A stretch of DNA of 64,000 bases from Glycomyces harbinensis (GCF_900101745.1 NZ_FNAD01000006.1:124001-188000), one strand, 5' to 3'; positions 52,888-62,292 are shown, numbered from the stretch's first letter. Numbers and translations are program-made. The notes: generated from the sequence alone by a model not told the origin.

Positions 52888-53562
52888 TCAGCGCGCCGTG
52901 GACGCCACCAGTGCCGCCAGGCGATCGGCCGCCCACTGCTGCGCCGTCCCGATCACCGCGGACGCCTCCGCGGCCAACTGCTCGTACTCGGTGTCCACGG
53001 TGACGTTCGGGACCGTGAACGTGAACGCCGTCAGCCGCCCCGCCAGCGTCACCTCGACCTCGCACACGTCGTCCTCCCCGCCGCCGGCCGTGAACCGCTC
53101 CGGCGACCGCGCCACCCACTCCCGCAGGTCCGCCGAACGCGGATCGGGCGCGCACCGCGCGAGCAGGTCCGCGCCGATCCGCTCGGCGCGCATCACGTGC
53201 TCGGCGCGCGCCGCCTCGGCCGCTTCCCACGCCGCCTCGATCGCCTTCGCCACCGCCTTGCCGCTCATGCGGTCCACCGTGGGGCTCAGCGCCAGCGACC
53301 CCAGCCGCCCCGTGTAGTCCAGCCGCAGCCACACCACCCGGCCGGCGTCGGTGCCGTCGAATCCGGCGCCCATCAGCTGCGCGGCGATCGCTCCCGCCCG
53401 CACCGCCGCCTCGGCCGCCGCCGCGACCCGCTCGCGCGTCGGCGCCTCCGACAGGACCCGCACCGCGTGGTCGCGCATCGGGCCCTCCGGCAGCCGCTCG
53501 GCGGCGGCTCGCGCCGCCGCGAGGCGGTCCTCGTATCCCTCCGGGATCGCGATCTTGTCCAT
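52888..53562 (-). CDS. YbaB/EbfC family protein
   Basis: 224 aa. The central part (GRLGSLALSPTVDRMSGKAVAKAIEAAWE, in parts) has the beta-hairpin/helix pattern of YbaB nucleoid proteins. Longer members such as EspL occur in ESX loci of mycobacteria. ATG 53562 is 9 nt after AGGAGG; GTG 53571 overlaps the site. Probably a partner or chaperone of the type VII-like proteins. Confidence 0.7.
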   Translation of the reverse strand: MDKIAIPEGYEDRLAAARAAAERLPEGPMRDHAVRVLSEAPTRERVAAAAEAAVRAGAIAAQLMGAGFDGTDAGRVVWLRLDYTGRLGSLALSPTVDRMSGKAVAKAIEAAWEAAEAARAEHVMRAERIGADLLARCAPDPRSADLREWVARSPERFTAGGGEDDVCEVEVTLAGRLTAFTFTVPNVTVDTEYEQLAAEASAVIGTAQQWAADRLAALVASTAR

Positions 53563-53651
53563 AAGGGACACCTCCTGGTCTCGTGCTCGTCCTCCCCGGA
53601 TGCTCGCCCACCCCTCCCCAGATCCGCACTCGAATCGTCACGACTCGCGCC

Positions 53652-53707
53652 CTGAACACCGGCTGCCGTTGTGGGACACTGGAGTCCCCTCCTTTTCAGC
53701 GCTGAAA
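53652..53707 (+). promoter_or_regulatory. Promoter and 14-bp palindrome of the SARP gene
   Basis: CTGAAC (53652-53657) and GACACT (53675-53680) with 17 bp between are a probable promoter. TTTCAGCGCTGAAA (53694-53707) is a perfect palindrome just after the start site, 11 bp before the ATG. It is a good place for a repressor or autoregulation. Confidence 0.65.
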
Positions 53708-53718
53708 GCGATGACGCC

Positions 53719-56136
53719 ATGACCCTCGACGTGCGCCTCCTCGGACCCCTGGAGGTCCGCGTGGACGGCCGCACCGCCGCGATCCCGAGGGGCAACGCCA
53801 CCACCGTCCTCACCCTCCTGCTCGACGACGCCGGGAAAGTGGTCCCCGTCAGCGGCCTGGTCGCGGGCGTCTACGCCGACGACCTCCCGCTCGACCCCGA
53901 AGCCCAGATCCAGAACACCGTCGGCGTCCTGCGCCGCCAGCTCGGCCCCGCCCGCGACCGCATCGAGACCGTCGGCCGCGCCTACCGCTTCCGCATCGAC
54001 GAGACCGAACTCGACACCCTGCGCTGCAAGGCGAAAGAAGCCCTCGCCCGCAAGCTGCGCCGCGAGGGCGGCAGCGAGAAGGCCGCCGAGGTCCTCCGCG
54101 AGGCCCTCGCCGAATGGCGCGGACCCGCGCTCGCCGACCTGCCCGGCAGCGTCGCCGGCGCCATCGGCCGCCGCCTCGACGAATACCGGCTGACCCTCCT
54201 CGAACAGCGCATCGACGCCGACATCGAGACCGGCCGCGCCCCCGGCGCCGTCCAGGAACTGCGCCAGCTCCTCGCCGTCCACGACACCCGCCAGCGCCTC
54301 GTCGCCCTCCTCATGCGCGCCCTCCACGCCTGCGGGCGCACCGCCGAAGCCCTCGCAGCCTTCGCCGACCTCAAAGAGCGGCTCGCCGACGCCCTCGGCG
54401 CCGACCCCAACCGCGAACTGGTCGACCTGCACACCGCGATCCTGCGCGACCAGACCGCCGAGCCCGCGCCCGCCGACGCGCCCGAACCCGCGCCCGCCGT
54501 CCCCGCCCCCGCGATGCTCCCGCGCACCACGCCCCGCTTCACCGGCCGCGAGAGCGAGATCCGCGCCCTGGACCGGTTCCTCATGGACGCCGGCTCGGAG
54601 GCCGGACTGGCCGCCGTCACCGGCATGGGCGGCGCCGGCAAGACCGCGACGGCCGTCCGCTGGGCCCACCGGGTCGCCCACCGCTTCCCCGACGGGCAGC
54701 TCTACTTCAACCTGCGCGGCTTCGACCCCACCGCGCCCGCCGCCGACCCCGAGGCCGTCCTCGGCGAAGCCCTCGCCGCGCTCGGGGCGACGCGCCCGCC
54801 GGCCCGCCTCGACGAGCGGGTCGGCCTCTACCGCACCCTCCTCGCCCGGCGCCGCGTCCTCATCGTGCTCGACAACGCCCGCGACGCCGCGCACGTCAGG
54901 CCCCTCCTGGCCACCGCCCCCGGCAGCTTCACCATCGTCACCAGCCGCGACCGGCTCGTGGGCCTCGACATGCACGAAGGCGCCGAGACCGTCCCGCTCG
55001 GCCCGCTGACCGCGGCCGAATCCGAAGCGCTGCTGGCCCGGCGGATCGGGCCCGAGCGGGCCGCCGCCGACCGCGCGTCCGTCGCCCGGATCGCCGCGGC
55101 CTGCGGCGGACTCCCCTTGGCGCTCACGCTCGTCGGCTCCTGGGCCGCGGCCGACCCCGGCCTGGCCCTCGGCGCCCTCGCCGACCGGTTCGACGCCTCG
55201 CCCGACGTGCTCGGCGTCCTCGTCGCCTCCGACACCGCCTCCGATCTGCGCACCGTCTTCGACAGCTCCTACCAGCTGCTGGGGGAGCGGGACGCGTTCG
55301 CGTTCTGCCTGTTCGGCCTGCACCCCGGGCCCGAGATGACGCCCGCGGCCGCGGCCAGCCTCATGGGCGCCGAGCCCGGCGAGGCCCGCGCGGCGCTGGC
55401 CGAACTCGCCGAGTCCAACCTGGTCGACCGGCTCCCCGGCGACCGCTACGCGATGCACCGCCTGCTGCGCGACTACGCCGCCGAGTGCTTCGCCGACGAA
55501 GTGCTCGCCGCCGACCGGCAGGCGGCGGCCCTGCGGATGGTCGAGCACTACCTGTACGCCGCGCACCGGGCCGACCGGTTCCCCGCGGGCGGCCACCGGG
55601 TCGACCTCGGCCCGGCGGCGCCCGGCGTCCACATCGAACCGATCGCCGACGTGAAGGCCGCGGCCGCCTGGTTCGCCGCCGAGCACCCGGTCCTGCTCGG
55701 ACTGGCGGGGACCGAGGGCGGCTTCCAGGCCGACCTGCGGGTCTGGCAGCTCGGCTGGATCCTGGCCGAGCGGCTGCTCGACCGCGGCGCCGCCCGCGAA
55801 CTACTGGCGGTCCAGCGCTCGGCGCTGGCGGCCGCCGAACGCCGCGGCGGCGCGTTCGAGCGGGCGGTCTCCTTGGGCTACTTGGGGTTCGCGCACGCCG
55901 AACTCGGCGACGCCGACCGCGCCCGCGAGTGCGCCGAGCGGGCCGCGGCCCTGGCCGAAAGGGACGGCGGGACCTGGGCCCGCGGCTTCGCGGCCTACAC
56001 GCGGGCGAAGACCGGCGCCGCCGAGCACGCCCGCCTCGCCAAGGACCTGTTCCGCAGCGTGCAGGACCGGCTGTGGGAGCGACGGGCCGCCGAACTCGTG
56101 GCCCAGGCCCGCAACGCCGCCGACGACCGCGCGTAA
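53719..56136 (+). CDS. AfsR/SARP-type regulator with BTAD and NB-ARC domains
   Basis: 805 aa. OmpR-like DNA-binding domain (1-93: MTLDVRLLGPLEVRVDG, GVLRRQLG), then the BTAD (95-245: LAEWRGPALADLPG). NB-ARC (about 272-560) has P-loop GMGGAGKT (302-309), RRVLIVLDNA and CGGLPLALTLVG. A winged-helix region MHRLLRDYAAECF and a short TPR end (about 640-790) complete it. AfsR-like proteins activate secondary metabolism or development. No biosynthetic genes are adjacent; the type VII-like genes are the nearest possible targets. Confidence 0.9.
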   Translation: MTLDVRLLGPLEVRVDGRTAAIPRGNATTVLTLLLDDAGKVVPVSGLVAGVYADDLPLDPEAQIQNTVGVLRRQLGPARDRIETVGRAYRFRIDETELDTLRCKAKEALARKLRREGGSEKAAEVLREALAEWRGPALADLPGSVAGAIGRRLDEYRLTLLEQRIDADIETGRAPGAVQELRQLLAVHDTRQRLVALLMRALHACGRTAEALAAFADLKERLADALGADPNRELVDLHTAILRDQTAEPAPADAPEPAPAVPAPAMLPRTTPRFTGRESEIRALDRFLMDAGSEAGLAAVTGMGGAGKTATAVRWAHRVAHRFPDGQLYFNLRGFDPTAPAADPEAVLGEALAALGATRPPARLDERVGLYRTLLARRRVLIVLDNARDAAHVRPLLATAPGSFTIVTSRDRLVGLDMHEGAETVPLGPLTAAESEALLARRIGPERAAADRASVARIAAACGGLPLALTLVGSWAAADPGLALGALADRFDASPDVLGVLVASDTASDLRTVFDSSYQLLGERDAFAFCLFGLHPGPEMTPAAAASLMGAEPGEARAALAELAESNLVDRLPGDRYAMHRLLRDYAAECFADEVLAADRQAAALRMVEHYLYAAHRADRFPAGGHRVDLGPAAPGVHIEPIADVKAAAAWFAAEHPVLLGLAGTEGGFQADLRVWQLGWILAERLLDRGAARELLAVQRSALAAAERRGGAFERAVSLGYLGFAHAELGDADRARECAERAAALAERDGGTWARGFAAYTRAKTGAAEHARLAKDLFRSVQDRLWERRAAELVAQARNAADDRA

Positions 56137-56206
56137 ACGCAGGTCGCGCACCCTTTCCGAAATTCCCCCGATGGCGTGTTGACGCGTCGGGGACACCACG
56201 TGCTAT

Positions 56207-56260
56207 GGTTCGTTAGTCAAGTAATGAACCTCTGAACCAATGAACCTGGTTCCCGAACCA
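56207..56260 (+). promoter_or_regulatory. Operator array of the GntR/ABC operon
   Basis: A dyad at 56207-56230 (GGTTCGTTA/TAATGAACC, 8 of 9 paired, 6-bp spacer) overlaps an extended -10 (TGCTATGGT at 56201-56209; TTGACG at 56179-56184 is a possible -35). It is followed by TGAACC at 56225, 56233 and 56241, an exact 8-bp period, and by GGTTC/CGAACC at 56248-56259. Probable autoregulatory site. Confidence 0.75.
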
Positions 56261-56275
56261 ATCGAAGGAGGCGAG

Positions 56276-56677
56276 ATGTTCGATGACGGCGCACCGATCT
56301 ATCGGCAGATCGCCGATCAGATCAAGGCCGAGATCATGAACGGATCGCTCCAGCCAGGAGGCAAGGTCATGTCGACCAACCAGTACGCCGCCTTCTACCA
56401 GATCAACCCTGCGACCGCGCAGAAGGCGTTCCGGGAGCTGGTCGACGAAGGCGTCCTCTACAAGCAGCGCGGCGTCGGCATGTTCGTCGCCGACGACGCC
56501 CGCGACAAGCTCGCCGCCGACTTCCGCGACCGCTTCTTCGAGCGGGTCCTCGCCCCCCTGGTCCGCGAAGCCCGCCAGGCCGGCATTCCCCTGACCGACA
56601 TCATCGACTACCTCCGAGCCAGCGACGGCAACGCCGGCGGAGCCGTCAACCAGACAGAGAAAGGCGCCCTCCAATGA
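56276..56677 (+). CDS. GntR-family regulator, YtrA subfamily
   Basis: 133 aa. Short GntR with winged helix-turn-helix: PIYRQIADQIKAEIMNGSLQ, NQYAAFYQINPATAQKAFRELV (in parts) and YKQRGVGMFV. The small C-terminal dimer helix pair is typical of YtrA regulators of ABC exporters. ATG 56276 with AAGGAGG. It overlaps the ATPase gene by 4 bp. Confidence 0.92.
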   Translation: MFDDGAPIYRQIADQIKAEIMNGSLQPGGKVMSTNQYAAFYQINPATAQKAFRELVDEGVLYKQRGVGMFVADDARDKLAADFRDRFFERVLAPLVREARQAGIPLTDIIDYLRASDGNAGGAVNQTEKGALQ

Positions 56678-57552
56678 GCTTCACCGTCAACCTCCGCGAC
56701 GTCACCCTCAAGTACGGCGACGCCGACGCCCTCGCCGACGTGGACCTCACCCTCGAGGCCGGGAAGATCTACGGCCTGCTCGGGCGCAACGGCGCCGGCA
56801 AGACCAGCCTGCTCAGCCTCATCGCCGCGTTCCGCAAGCCCACCAGCGGAGCAGTCCTCGTCGGCGGCGAACCGGTCTGGGAGAACGCCCCGATCGTCTC
56901 CCGCGTCGCCCTCATCCGCGAAGGCGGCGACTTCGACGACTCCGACACCGTCAAGGCCACCATCGAGACCGGCCAGATCCGCCCCGACTTCGACCTCGAC
57001 TACGCCCTCAAGCTCGCCGACAAGTTCGAGCTGTCGCTGAAGAAGAAGGTCCGCGAGCTCTCCCGCGGCAAGCGCTCGGTCCTGGCCGCCGTCTGCGGCC
57101 TCGCCGCCCGCGCCGAGCTCACCATGTTCGACGAGGTCCACCTCGGCATGGACGCCCCCACCCGGGACGCGTTCTACAAGGAGCTCCTGGCCGAGTACAT
57201 GGACCGCCAGCACACCGTCGTCCTCTCCACACACCTCATCGACGAGGTCGCCAACTACCTCGAAGAGGTCGTCATCGTCGACCGCGGCCGCATCCTGCGC
57301 CACGAGGACGTCGAGACCTTCCAGGGCATGGGCGCCACCCTCACCGGGCCGGCCGACGCCGTCGACGCCGTCGCCGCGGGACTCGACGTGCTCGCCGAGC
57401 AGCGCCTCGGCGCGACCAAGAGCGTCACCGTGTCCGCCCGGCCCGACGCCGCGACCCGCGAGCGCGCCGCGAACGCCGGGATCGAGATCGGCCCCGTCGG
57501 CCTCCAGGACCTCTTCATCCACCTCACCGAACCCGGCAAGAACGGAGCCTGA
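56674..57552 (+). CDS. ABC transporter ATP-binding protein (YtrB-like)
   Basis: 292 aa. Walker A GRNGAGKTS (37-45), a variant signature LSRGK (129-133) in place of LSGGQ, Walker B ending MFDE (151-154) and switch His in LSTHLIDEV. The Q-loop region reads REGGDF, lacking the usual Gln, as in other YtrB-like ATPases. It powers the two membrane proteins downstream; cell-envelope stress or antibiotic export is typical of the family. Confidence 0.92.
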   Translation: MSFTVNLRDVTLKYGDADALADVDLTLEAGKIYGLLGRNGAGKTSLLSLIAAFRKPTSGAVLVGGEPVWENAPIVSRVALIREGGDFDDSDTVKATIETGQIRPDFDLDYALKLADKFELSLKKKVRELSRGKRSVLAAVCGLAARAELTMFDEVHLGMDAPTRDAFYKELLAEYMDRQHTVVLSTHLIDEVANYLEEVVIVDRGRILRHEDVETFQGMGATLTGPADAVDAVAAGLDVLAEQRLGATKSVTVSARPDAATRERAANAGIEIGPVGLQDLFIHLTEPGKNGA

Positions 57553-57554
57553 CG

Positions 57555-58313
57555 ATGACCGCCCCCGCAAACACCCGGCTGCCCTCCCGCCGCTACGCCC
57601 TCGGCGTCGGCATGGCGGGCGAAGGGGTCAAGTACTTCAGGTTCTGGATCGCGGCCGCCGTCCTGGTCTCCTTCCTCGGGCCGCTGGCGATCTCCCGCTT
57701 CAACGACATCGAGCTCTCGACCTGGTTCTACACCGCCAACGTCGCCAAGTGGTTCACCGCGTTCGTCGGCGGCGGCTTCGTCTACGCCCTGGTGCCCAAC
57801 ATGATCGCGGCCGGCCTCACCCGCCGCGAGCTGTCGGTCTCGATGGGCGTCTTCGGCGCGATGTGGTCGCTGGTCCTCGGCGCCTGCGCCGTCGCCGGCA
57901 TCGCGATCGAGCGGTTCTACTACGACGCGATGGGCTGGTCACAGGGCATCGACGCCGACGGCGCCATCGCCCCGATCGGCTCCTGGGGCGACACGCTCGC
58001 CTTCGCCGCGGTCTACCCGCTCCTGTACCTGGTCTACTTCGCCGCCGGATGCGTCATCGGCGCCGCCTCCTACCGCTGGGAGAGCAGCGGCTGGCTCCTG
58101 CTGGTGCCGATCCTCCCGATCGTCTTCAGCCTCGACAACGCCCTGTACGACACCGAGCCGTTCGGACCCGGCTGGATGGGCTTCCTCGGCCGCTACATGG
58201 ACGAGTGGGGCCGCGGCGTCGTCCTGGCCGGCATCGTGCTCGTCGCCCTCGTCCTCGCGGCCGGCGCCCACCGCATCCTCATCGACATCCCGCTGCGTTC
58301 GAAGAAGGCCTGA
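57555..58313 (+). CDS. ABC transporter membrane protein 1
   Basis: 252 aa with six predicted membrane helices. NMIAAGLTRRELSVSMG in a cytoplasmic loop is a likely coupling segment shared with its neighbour (SRGVTRREITVAY). Starts 3 bp after the ATPase. Substrate unknown. Confidence 0.85.
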   Translation: MTAPANTRLPSRRYALGVGMAGEGVKYFRFWIAAAVLVSFLGPLAISRFNDIELSTWFYTANVAKWFTAFVGGGFVYALVPNMIAAGLTRRELSVSMGVFGAMWSLVLGACAVAGIAIERFYYDAMGWSQGIDADGAIAPIGSWGDTLAFAAVYPLLYLVYFAAGCVIGAASYRWESSGWLLLVPILPIVFSLDNALYDTEPFGPGWMGFLGRYMDEWGRGVVLAGIVLVALVLAAGAHRILIDIPLRSKKA

Positions 58314-58315
58314 CC

Positions 58316-58993
58316 ATGAGCACCGCACTCGCAAAGCGCCGCTACCGCATCGGCGTCTCCCTCTTCCTCGGCTCGGGCCGGTGGCTGCGCTGGCCCCTGC
58401 TGCTGTGGGCCGTCGGCGCCCCGATCGCCTCCGTCCTCTTCATCAACGTCGTCGAGACCGGACTGTGGACGATCACCGCCACGGTGTTCCAGTGGTTCGT
58501 CGCCGTCACCGCGGGAGGCTGGGTCTACACCAACCTGCCGACCCTGATCTCCCGCGGCGTCACCAGGCGCGAGATCACCGTCGCCTACATCATCTTCGGC
58601 ATCCTCGGCTCGATCGCGGTGGCGACGCTGACCACCGTCGGGTTCGCCGCCGAGCACGCCCTCCTCGACCTGTTCGGCGACCCCCTCGGCACCTGGGGCG
58701 GCGACCTCGCCAACGGCGCCCGCTACTTCCTCATCACCCCGATCTACTTCTTCACCGGGGCGTTCATCGGCGCCTCGGCCATGCGCTTCGGCGGCAGGCC
58801 GTGGTTCGTCGTGGTCCTCATCATTGCGGCCTCCGGCCACTACGCGGGCGTCCTCTTCCTGGAATTCGGCTACTTCACCGACCCGCGCTCCCTGCTCGTC
58901 TGGGCCGCCATGGCCCTCGGCGTCATCGCGATCCTGGTCGCCGCCTCGAGCGCGACCCTCCGATCCGTCCCCATCCAAGCGAAACGAGCCTGA
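58316..58993 (+). CDS. ABC transporter membrane protein 2
   Basis: 225 aa, six predicted helices, paralogue of the preceding gene (common TRRE(I/L) loop and similar helix spacing). The two probably form a heterodimeric permease. ATG 58316 is 3 bp after the stop upstream. Confidence 0.85.
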   Translation: MSTALAKRRYRIGVSLFLGSGRWLRWPLLLWAVGAPIASVLFINVVETGLWTITATVFQWFVAVTAGGWVYTNLPTLISRGVTRREITVAYIIFGILGSIAVATLTTVGFAAEHALLDLFGDPLGTWGGDLANGARYFLITPIYFFTGAFIGASAMRFGGRPWFVVVLIIAASGHYAGVLFLEFGYFTDPRSLLVWAAMALGVIAILVAASSATLRSVPIQAKRA

Positions 58994-59046
58994 CCGTGAA
59001 CGCCGCCCCCGCCCGGGCCCCGATGCGACCGAAGCCGGACTGAACC

Positions 59047-59337
59047 ATGGGCCTCATCGACGCTCAGGTGCCCTTCCCCGTGGTCGTGCTGGCCGCGTGC
59101 ATCGCGGCCGGCATGGTCGCCGGACTGCTGCTGACCGTCGGCCCGTCCGCGCCGCCGCGGTCCCCGTCCGGGCGGGCCCGCCCGGCCCGCACCACACCCT
59201 CCCCCGACCCCTCACAGGGAGTGCCCGACGAGTGGGACACTGGAGAACGGCCAGTACACGCATCGGAAGGTCAGCACATTGTCGATCCAGCCCATCCGCA
59301 TCTTCGGCGACCCGGTCCTGCGCACCGCCGCCGATGA
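59047..59337 (+). CDS. Possible small single-helix membrane protein (doubtful)
   Basis: 96 aa frame: MGLIDAQVPFPVVVLAACIA and GMVAGLLLTVG would be one membrane helix, followed by Pro/Arg-rich sequence. It overlaps the first 59 bp of def in another frame and has no clear ribosome site. It could be real only if it ends inside def. The 285-bp gap holds nothing else that I can support. Confidence 0.2.
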   Translation: MGLIDAQVPFPVVVLAACIAAGMVAGLLLTVGPSAPPRSPSGRARPARTTPSPDPSQGVPDEWDTGERPVHASEGQHIVDPAHPHLRRPGPAHRRR

Positions 59338-59830
59338 CGTCGACACCTTCGACAAGGAACTGCGGGGCCTCGTGAAGGACCTGCTCGACACCATGCGCGA
59401 CGAAGGCGGCGCCGGGCTCGCCGCGCCGCAGCTGGGCGTCAGCAAGCGGGTCTTCGCGTTCGACGTCGACGACGTCATCGGCCACATCGTCAACCCCGTC
59501 CTCGAATTCCCCGACGAGGAGGAGCAGGACGGACCCGAAGGGTGCCTGTCCCTGCCCGGGCTCTACTTCGACACCGTGCGCCGCCAGAACGTCGTCGCCA
59601 AGGGCTTCAACGAGTACGGCGACCCCCTCCAGATCGTCGGCACCGGCCTCATGGCCCGCTGCCTCCAGCACGAGACCGACCACCTCGACGGCATCATCTT
59701 CATCGACCGCCTCGACGCGGAGCGCCGCAAGGCCGCCATGGCCGAGATCCAGTCCCAGGACTGGTACAACGAAGACGTCAAAGTAAAAGTCACCCCCCAC
59801 GACTCCAAGGGTGTGTTCTTCAAACGATGA
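59279..59830 (+). CDS. def: Peptide deformylase
   Basis: 183 aa. Three metal-site motifs [18 protein letters not shown] and QHETDHLDG. It removes the formyl group from new proteins. TTG 59279 with GGAAGG 8 nt upstream. The ATGA overlap with fmt joins the deformylase and formylase genes. Confidence 0.96.
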   Translation: MSIQPIRIFGDPVLRTAADDVDTFDKELRGLVKDLLDTMRDEGGAGLAAPQLGVSKRVFAFDVDDVIGHIVNPVLEFPDEEEQDGPEGCLSLPGLYFDTVRRQNVVAKGFNEYGDPLQIVGTGLMARCLQHETDHLDGIIFIDRLDAERRKAAMAEIQSQDWYNEDVKVKVTPHDSKGVFFKR

Positions 59831-60753
59831 GAATCGTCTTCGCCGGGACCCCGGAGGTCGCCCTGCCGACCCTCGAGGCCCTCCACGGCTCCGACCACGA
59901 GGTCGTCGCCGTCCTGACCCGACCCGACGCCCCCACCGGCCGCGGCCGCAGAGTCTCCCGCTCGCCCGTCGCCGCCTGGGCCGACGAGCACGGCGTCGAA
60001 GCGCTCACGCCCGCCAAACCGCGCGAACCCGAGTTCCTCGAGCGCCTGCGCGACCTCGACGCCGACATCGTCCCCGTCGTCGCCTACGGCGCCCTCGTGC
60101 CCCCCGCCGCCCTGGAGATCCCGCGCCTGGGCTGGATCAACCTCCACTTCTCGCTCCTGCCCGCCTGGCGCGGCGCCGCCCCCGTGCAGCACGCCGTCCT
60201 CGCCGGCGACGAGATGACCGGCGCCTGCGTCTTCCAGCTCGAAGCGGGCCTCGACACCGGCCCCGTCTACGGCCGCCTCACCGAGCCCATCGAACCCGGC
60301 GACACCTCCGGCGCGCTCCTCGACCGCCTCGCGATCGCCGGCGCCCGCCTCACCCTCGACGTCGTGGACGCCCTCGGCGCCGGCGCCCTCGTCGGCGAAC
60401 CGCAGCCCGAAGACGGCGTCTCCTACGCCCCCAAGATCACCGTCGACGACGCCCGCGTCCGCTGGAGCGACCCCGCCTTCGCCGTCGACCGGCGCATCCG
60501 CGCCGTCACCCCCGCACCCGGCGCCTGGACCGAGTTCGCCGGCCAGCGCCTGCGACTGGGCCCGGTCACCCTCGACCCCGACGGCCCCGACCTCGCCCCC
60601 GGCGAACTCGCCCTCGCCAAGCACCACGTCCATGTCGGCACCGCCACCGACTCCGTTCGCCTCGAACAGGTCCAACCGGCAGGAAAGAAACCCATGGACG
60701 CAGCAGCATGGGGCCGCGGCCTCCAGCACACCGGCGAAACGCGGTTCGCATGA
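59827..60753 (+). CDS. fmt: Methionyl-tRNA formyltransferase
   Basis: 308 aa. [15 protein letters not shown] and the 10-formyl-THF site [15 protein letters not shown] are present. The C-terminal OB-like tRNA domain begins near residue 205. Overlaps rsmB by 4 bp. Confidence 0.97.
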   Translation: MRIVFAGTPEVALPTLEALHGSDHEVVAVLTRPDAPTGRGRRVSRSPVAAWADEHGVEALTPAKPREPEFLERLRDLDADIVPVVAYGALVPPAALEIPRLGWINLHFSLLPAWRGAAPVQHAVLAGDEMTGACVFQLEAGLDTGPVYGRLTEPIEPGDTSGALLDRLAIAGARLTLDVVDALGAGALVGEPQPEDGVSYAPKITVDDARVRWSDPAFAVDRRIRAVTPAPGAWTEFAGQRLRLGPVTLDPDGPDLAPGELALAKHHVHVGTATDSVRLEQVQPAGKKPMDAAAWGRGLQHTGETRFA

Positions 60754-62123
60754 GCGACCGCCGCCGCAGCCGACGCCGCGAACCCGAGAACGACCGCCCG
60801 AACGTGAACCCGCGCCGCGTCGCCTTCGACGCGATCCGCGCCGTCACCGAGGACAACGCCTACGCCAACCTCGTCCTGCCCCGGATGCTCGCCGAGACCG
60901 ACAACACCGGCCGCGACGCCGGACTCGCCACCGAGCTGACCTACGGGACCCTCCGCAGCCTCGGCACCCTCGAGGCGATCCTCGCCGCCGCCTCCGGCCG
61001 CCACATCCGCCAGCTCCAGCAGGACCTCGTCGACGCCCTCTGCCTGGGCGCCTACCAGCTGCTGTACATGCGCATCCCGCCGCACGCCGCGGTCGCGACC
61101 ACCGTCAGCCTCGTCAAGGCCGCCGTCTCCCCGCGCGTCTCCGGCCTCGCCAACGCGGTCCTGCGCAAGGTCGCCGCCAAAGACCTCGACGAGTGGACCG
61201 CCGAACTCGCCACCGGCGACCGCCTCGCCGACCTCTCCCTGCGCTACGCGCACCCCGAGTGGATCACCGCCGAGTTCGAGGCGGTCGTGGGCCCCGACGA
61301 GCTCCCGGCCGCACTCGAGGCCGACAACGTCGCCCCGCCGGTCCACCTGTGCGCCAAGCCCGGCCGCATCACCAAGGGCGACCTCTCGCGCGAGACGCGC
61401 GGCGGCCTCCACGGCCAGTGGTCCCCGTACGCGGTCTACCTGCCCGGAGGCGACCCCGGCCGCATCAGGGCCGTCGCCACCGGCCTCGCGCACGTCCAGG
61501 ACGAAGGCAGCCAGCTCGTCGCCGTCGCTCTGGCCGAAGCGCCCCTGGAAGGCCGCGACGAAGCCTGGCTCGACCTGTGCGCCGGCCCCGGCGGCAAGAC
61601 CGGCCTGCTCGGCGCCATCGCGGCCGGACGCGGCGCCGCCGTCGACGCCGTCGAGATCCAGCCCCACCGCGCCGAGCTGGTCGCCAAGGCCGCCAAGGGA
61701 CTTCCCGTCACCGTCCACACCGGCGACGGCCGCGAGTTCGGCGAGGCCGGCAGCTTCGACAGGGTGCTCGTGGACGCCCCCTGCTCGGGTCTCGGCGCGC
61801 TGCGCCGCCGCCCGGAGGCGCGCTGGCGCAAGCAGCGCTCGGACATCGACGGCCTCGTGCCGCTCCAGAAGGAGCTGCTGGCCTCGGGCCTGCGCCTGGC
61901 CCGGCCGGGCGGGATCGTCGCGTACGTGACCTGCTCGCCGGTGATCGCCGAGACCGAGGAAGTGGTCGCCTCGGCGCTCAAGACTCCCGGGACGGAACTC
62001 GTCCGCTCCCAGTGGCTCGCCGACCGGGTGCCGGATTCGGCTCGCGGCGACTTCGTGCAGCTGTGGCCCCACCGCCACGGCACGGACGCGATGTTCCTCG
62101 CCCTGATCCGCAAGACCGCGTAA
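60750..62123 (+). CDS. rsmB: 16S rRNA (cytosine967-C5)-methyltransferase RsmB
   Basis: 457 aa. N-terminal NusB-like RNA-binding domain (about 20-150), then the methyltransferase with [15 protein letters not shown], the catalytic cysteine pair in [14 protein letters not shown] and [14 protein letters not shown] (usually TCSPHPAET). Ends the def-fmt-rsmB operon at a terminator. Confidence 0.95.
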   Translation: MSDRRRSRRREPENDRPNVNPRRVAFDAIRAVTEDNAYANLVLPRMLAETDNTGRDAGLATELTYGTLRSLGTLEAILAAASGRHIRQLQQDLVDALCLGAYQLLYMRIPPHAAVATTVSLVKAAVSPRVSGLANAVLRKVAAKDLDEWTAELATGDRLADLSLRYAHPEWITAEFEAVVGPDELPAALEADNVAPPVHLCAKPGRITKGDLSRETRGGLHGQWSPYAVYLPGGDPGRIRAVATGLAHVQDEGSQLVAVALAEAPLEGRDEAWLDLCAGPGGKTGLLGAIAAGRGAAVDAVEIQPHRAELVAKAAKGLPVTVHTGDGREFGEAGSFDRVLVDAPCSGLGALRRRPEARWRKQRSDIDGLVPLQKELLASGLRLARPGGIVAYVTCSPVIAETEEVVASALKTPGTELVRSQWLADRVPDSARGDFVQLWPHRHGTDAMFLALIRKTA

Positions 62124-62137
62124 CCGATTTCCACCCA

Positions 62138-62165
62138 GCTCCGGCCCCTCACGAGGGGCCGGAGC
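62138..62165 (+). terminator. Terminator after rsmB
   Basis: 12-bp perfect stem GCTCCGGCCCCT/AGGGGCCGGAGC, loop CACG, 14 bp after the stop. Confidence 0.9.
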
Positions 62166-62214
62166 CGCCACCGTGTGCCCGATTAGTCGGGTGGGGTCGC
62201 TTAATCCGGAGATT

Positions 62215-62228
62215 TGGTAGCGCTACCA
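62215..62228 (+). promoter_or_regulatory. LacI/CebR-like operator of the GH6 gene
   Basis: TGGTAGCGCTACCA, a perfect 14-bp palindrome, 12 of 14 identical to the GH9 site. TTGACA at 62233-62238 just after it is a probable -35, so the site overlaps the RNA polymerase footprint. The GH6 ATG is 64 bp downstream. Confidence 0.9.
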
Positions 62229-62292
62229 TACATTGACATAGGTAAATGTTCTCCTGGTTACCGGCACTCAACTGACCCTTAGGAGCACCAAA

